DNA of 8,970 bases from Enterobacteriaceae bacterium UBA2655. Its GTDB lineage: Bacteria; Pseudomonadota; Gammaproteobacteria; Enterobacterales; Enterobacteriaceae. The stretch spans positions 1-8,970 of the forward strand of contig DENB01000030.1 in assembly GCA_002359495.1 (NCBI GenBank), written 5' to 3'. The notes beneath the pieces were generated by a model, which saw nothing but the letters and a program-made list of their open reading frames with translations, was not told where the DNA came from and searched no databases. Both the position numbers and the translations under genes were made by a program. Numbering within the stretch: position 1 is the stretch's first letter; every line of letters starts with the position of its first letter. This document shows positions 5,651 through 8,970 of this stretch, in pieces.

Positions 5651-6460
5651 TTAGAGCACCAGCTCTTCAATGGCGTGCGCCACGCCATCTTCCATATTGG
5701 TTTTGGTTACGAACTGCGCGATTTTTTTCACCGAATCGATGGCGTTGCCCATCGCTACGCCGGTGCCGGCGTACTCGATCATCGCCAGGTCGTTCTCCTG
5801 ATCGCCGATCGCCATCACCTCCTCCTGTTTCAGGCCGAGCTTCTCCGCCAGCATCTTCACGCCGTAGCCCTTGTTGACGCGCGGATCGAGGATTTCCAGA
5901 TAGTAGGGCGCGCTTTTCATAATGGTGTAGCTCTGCTGCGCTTTCGCGGGCAGCCGCTGAATCGCCTTATCAAGCAACTCGGGTCGGTCGATCATCATCA
6001 ACTTAGGAAAACGCAGGTTGCGATCCATCTCCTCTACCGCGCGATAGCGCACCGGGATGCCGGTCAGGCTCGCTTCGTGGATGGTGTATTCGCTGATGTC
6101 TTTGTTCGGCGTATAGAGATGAGATTTATCGAACGCCTGGAAATGCACGCCCAGCTCGCGCGCCAGCTGCTCAACGTAGAGATAGTCGTCGAAACCCAGC
6201 GTCACTTCCGCCACGCAGTCGCCGTTCTGCGCGCGCTGCACCAGCGCGCCGTTGTTGCTGATGCAATATTGGCCGTCCTGCTGCAGATCCAGCTCCATCA
6301 GGTAACGTTCGACGCCGACGAAAGGCCGACCAGTCGCCAGCACGATGGAGACGCCTTTGTCGCGCGCGCGCCCAAGCGCGGATTTTACCGCAGGCGTAAT
6401 CTGGTGTTGGGGATTAAGCAGCGTGCCGTCCATATCGATCGCAATCAGTTTTATCGCCAT
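5651..6460 (-). CDS. yidA: YidA, HAD-family (Cof type) sugar phosphatase
   Basis: A 269-residue cytoplasmic phosphatase, against 270 in E. coli. All four HAD motifs are present: DMDGT with nucleophile D9 and acid/base D11; T43 in ATGRP; K197 in NKGYGVKML; and GDQEND (219-224) with D220 and D224 for Mg. The cap between about residues 85 and 190 is the alpha/beta C2 type of the Cof subfamily. E. coli YidA dephosphorylates sugar phosphates such as erythrose 4-phosphate in vitro; its cellular role is not settled. The start has GAGG 7 nt upstream. Upstream on the minus strand TGGTCA and TAGCAT with an 18-nt spacer are a weak promoter candidate. The gyrB terminator separates it from gyrB, so it probably has its own promoter. 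yidB, which lies between these genes in E. coli, is absent. Confidence 0.95.
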   Translation of the reverse strand: MAIKLIAIDMDGTLLNPQHQITPAVKSALGRARDKGVSIVLATGRPFVGVERYLMELDLQQDGQYCISNNGALVQRAQNGDCVAEVTLGFDDYLYVEQLARELGVHFQAFDKSHLYTPNKDISEYTIHEASLTGIPVRYRAVEEMDRNLRFPKLMMIDRPELLDKAIQRLPAKAQQSYTIMKSAPYYLEILDPRVNKGYGVKMLAEKLGLKQEEVMAIGDQENDLAMIEYAGTGVAMGNAIDSVKKIAQFVTKTNMEDGVAHAIEELVL

Positions 6461-6609
6461 AACATCCTCGTTGATTCAGGTTCGACTTAGGTTTGCTTAA
6501 ATGCTAGCGCGATTCAGCTCACATTGACCAGTTAATCGGCAAGACTCGGACGATTGCCGGATACGACGCGCGAAGATAAGGGGGAAAAGCAGACTGCCCG
6601 CGGCGCGGA

Positions 6610-6640
6610 CAAAAAAATCCCTTCCCGGGCGGGAAGGGAT
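6610..6640 (-). terminator. Intrinsic terminator of gyrB
   Basis: Read on the minus strand, ATCCCTTCCC, a GCCC loop and GGGAAGGGAT form a perfect 10-bp stem followed by a run of T (plus-strand A at 6611-6617). It begins 8 nt after the gyrB stop codon. Confidence 0.92.
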
Positions 6641-6648
6641 AGCAAGCG

Positions 6649-8970
<2,322 letters not shown>

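Noticed and set aside
5675..6490. 271-codon open frame on the plus strand opposite yidA
   Set aside because: Mirror of yidA codon bias; the yidA frame carries all HAD motifs.

Overview
The window looks like chromosomal DNA of an enterobacterium (order Enterobacterales), most likely an Erwiniaceae member such as Pantoea, Mixta or Erwinia. GyrB, IbpA, YidA, YidQ and YidR all read as close relatives of their E. coli proteins. The block gyrB-yidA-yidR-yidQ-ibpA keeps the K-12 gene order, but with yidB and the yidX-dgo-cbrA block missing. ibpA has no ibpB behind it, a state reported for Erwiniaceae. Base composition is fairly GC-rich throughout, with many GCGC/CGCG runs. This placement rests on remembered family sequences, not on a search.

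Left part (about 1-3230, plus strand): a tight run of genes that the E. coli version of this locus does not have. The order is the 3' end of an unrecognised gene, a stand-alone class II glutamine amidotransferase, a 2-oxoglutarate/Fe(II) oxygenase, a YbaK/ProX-type aminoacyl-tRNA deacylase, and an EamA-type amino acid exporter. Gaps run from a 13-nt overlap to 27 nt, each start has a good ribosome binding site, and the run ends at a strong bidirectional terminator (3244-3276). It reads as one operon. I infer a small pathway that makes or modifies an amino-acid-like compound, clears it from tRNA if mischarged, and exports it. This is the most interesting part of the window; the product is unknown.

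Middle part (3286-5616): ibpA on the minus strand has a textbook heat-shock set-up, a sigma-32-type promoter followed by a leader of about 100 nt. The leader ends in a ROSE-like RNA thermometer hairpin that hides the Shine-Dalgarno sequence. Divergent from it is the lipoprotein gene yidQ. yidQ overlaps tail to tail by 14 nt with yidR, which encodes a TolB-like beta-propeller protein. A perfect 9-bp inverted repeat lies right at the yidR start.

Right part (5651-8970, minus strand): yidA, a HAD-family sugar phosphatase, then gyrB, which runs off the right edge and lacks only about its first 29 codons. A clear intrinsic terminator separates gyrB from yidA.

No tRNA, rRNA, CRISPR array, insertion sequence or integrase was seen. 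No gene-free stretch exceeds 300 bases; the longest is the roughly 280-base ibpA/yidQ divergent region.
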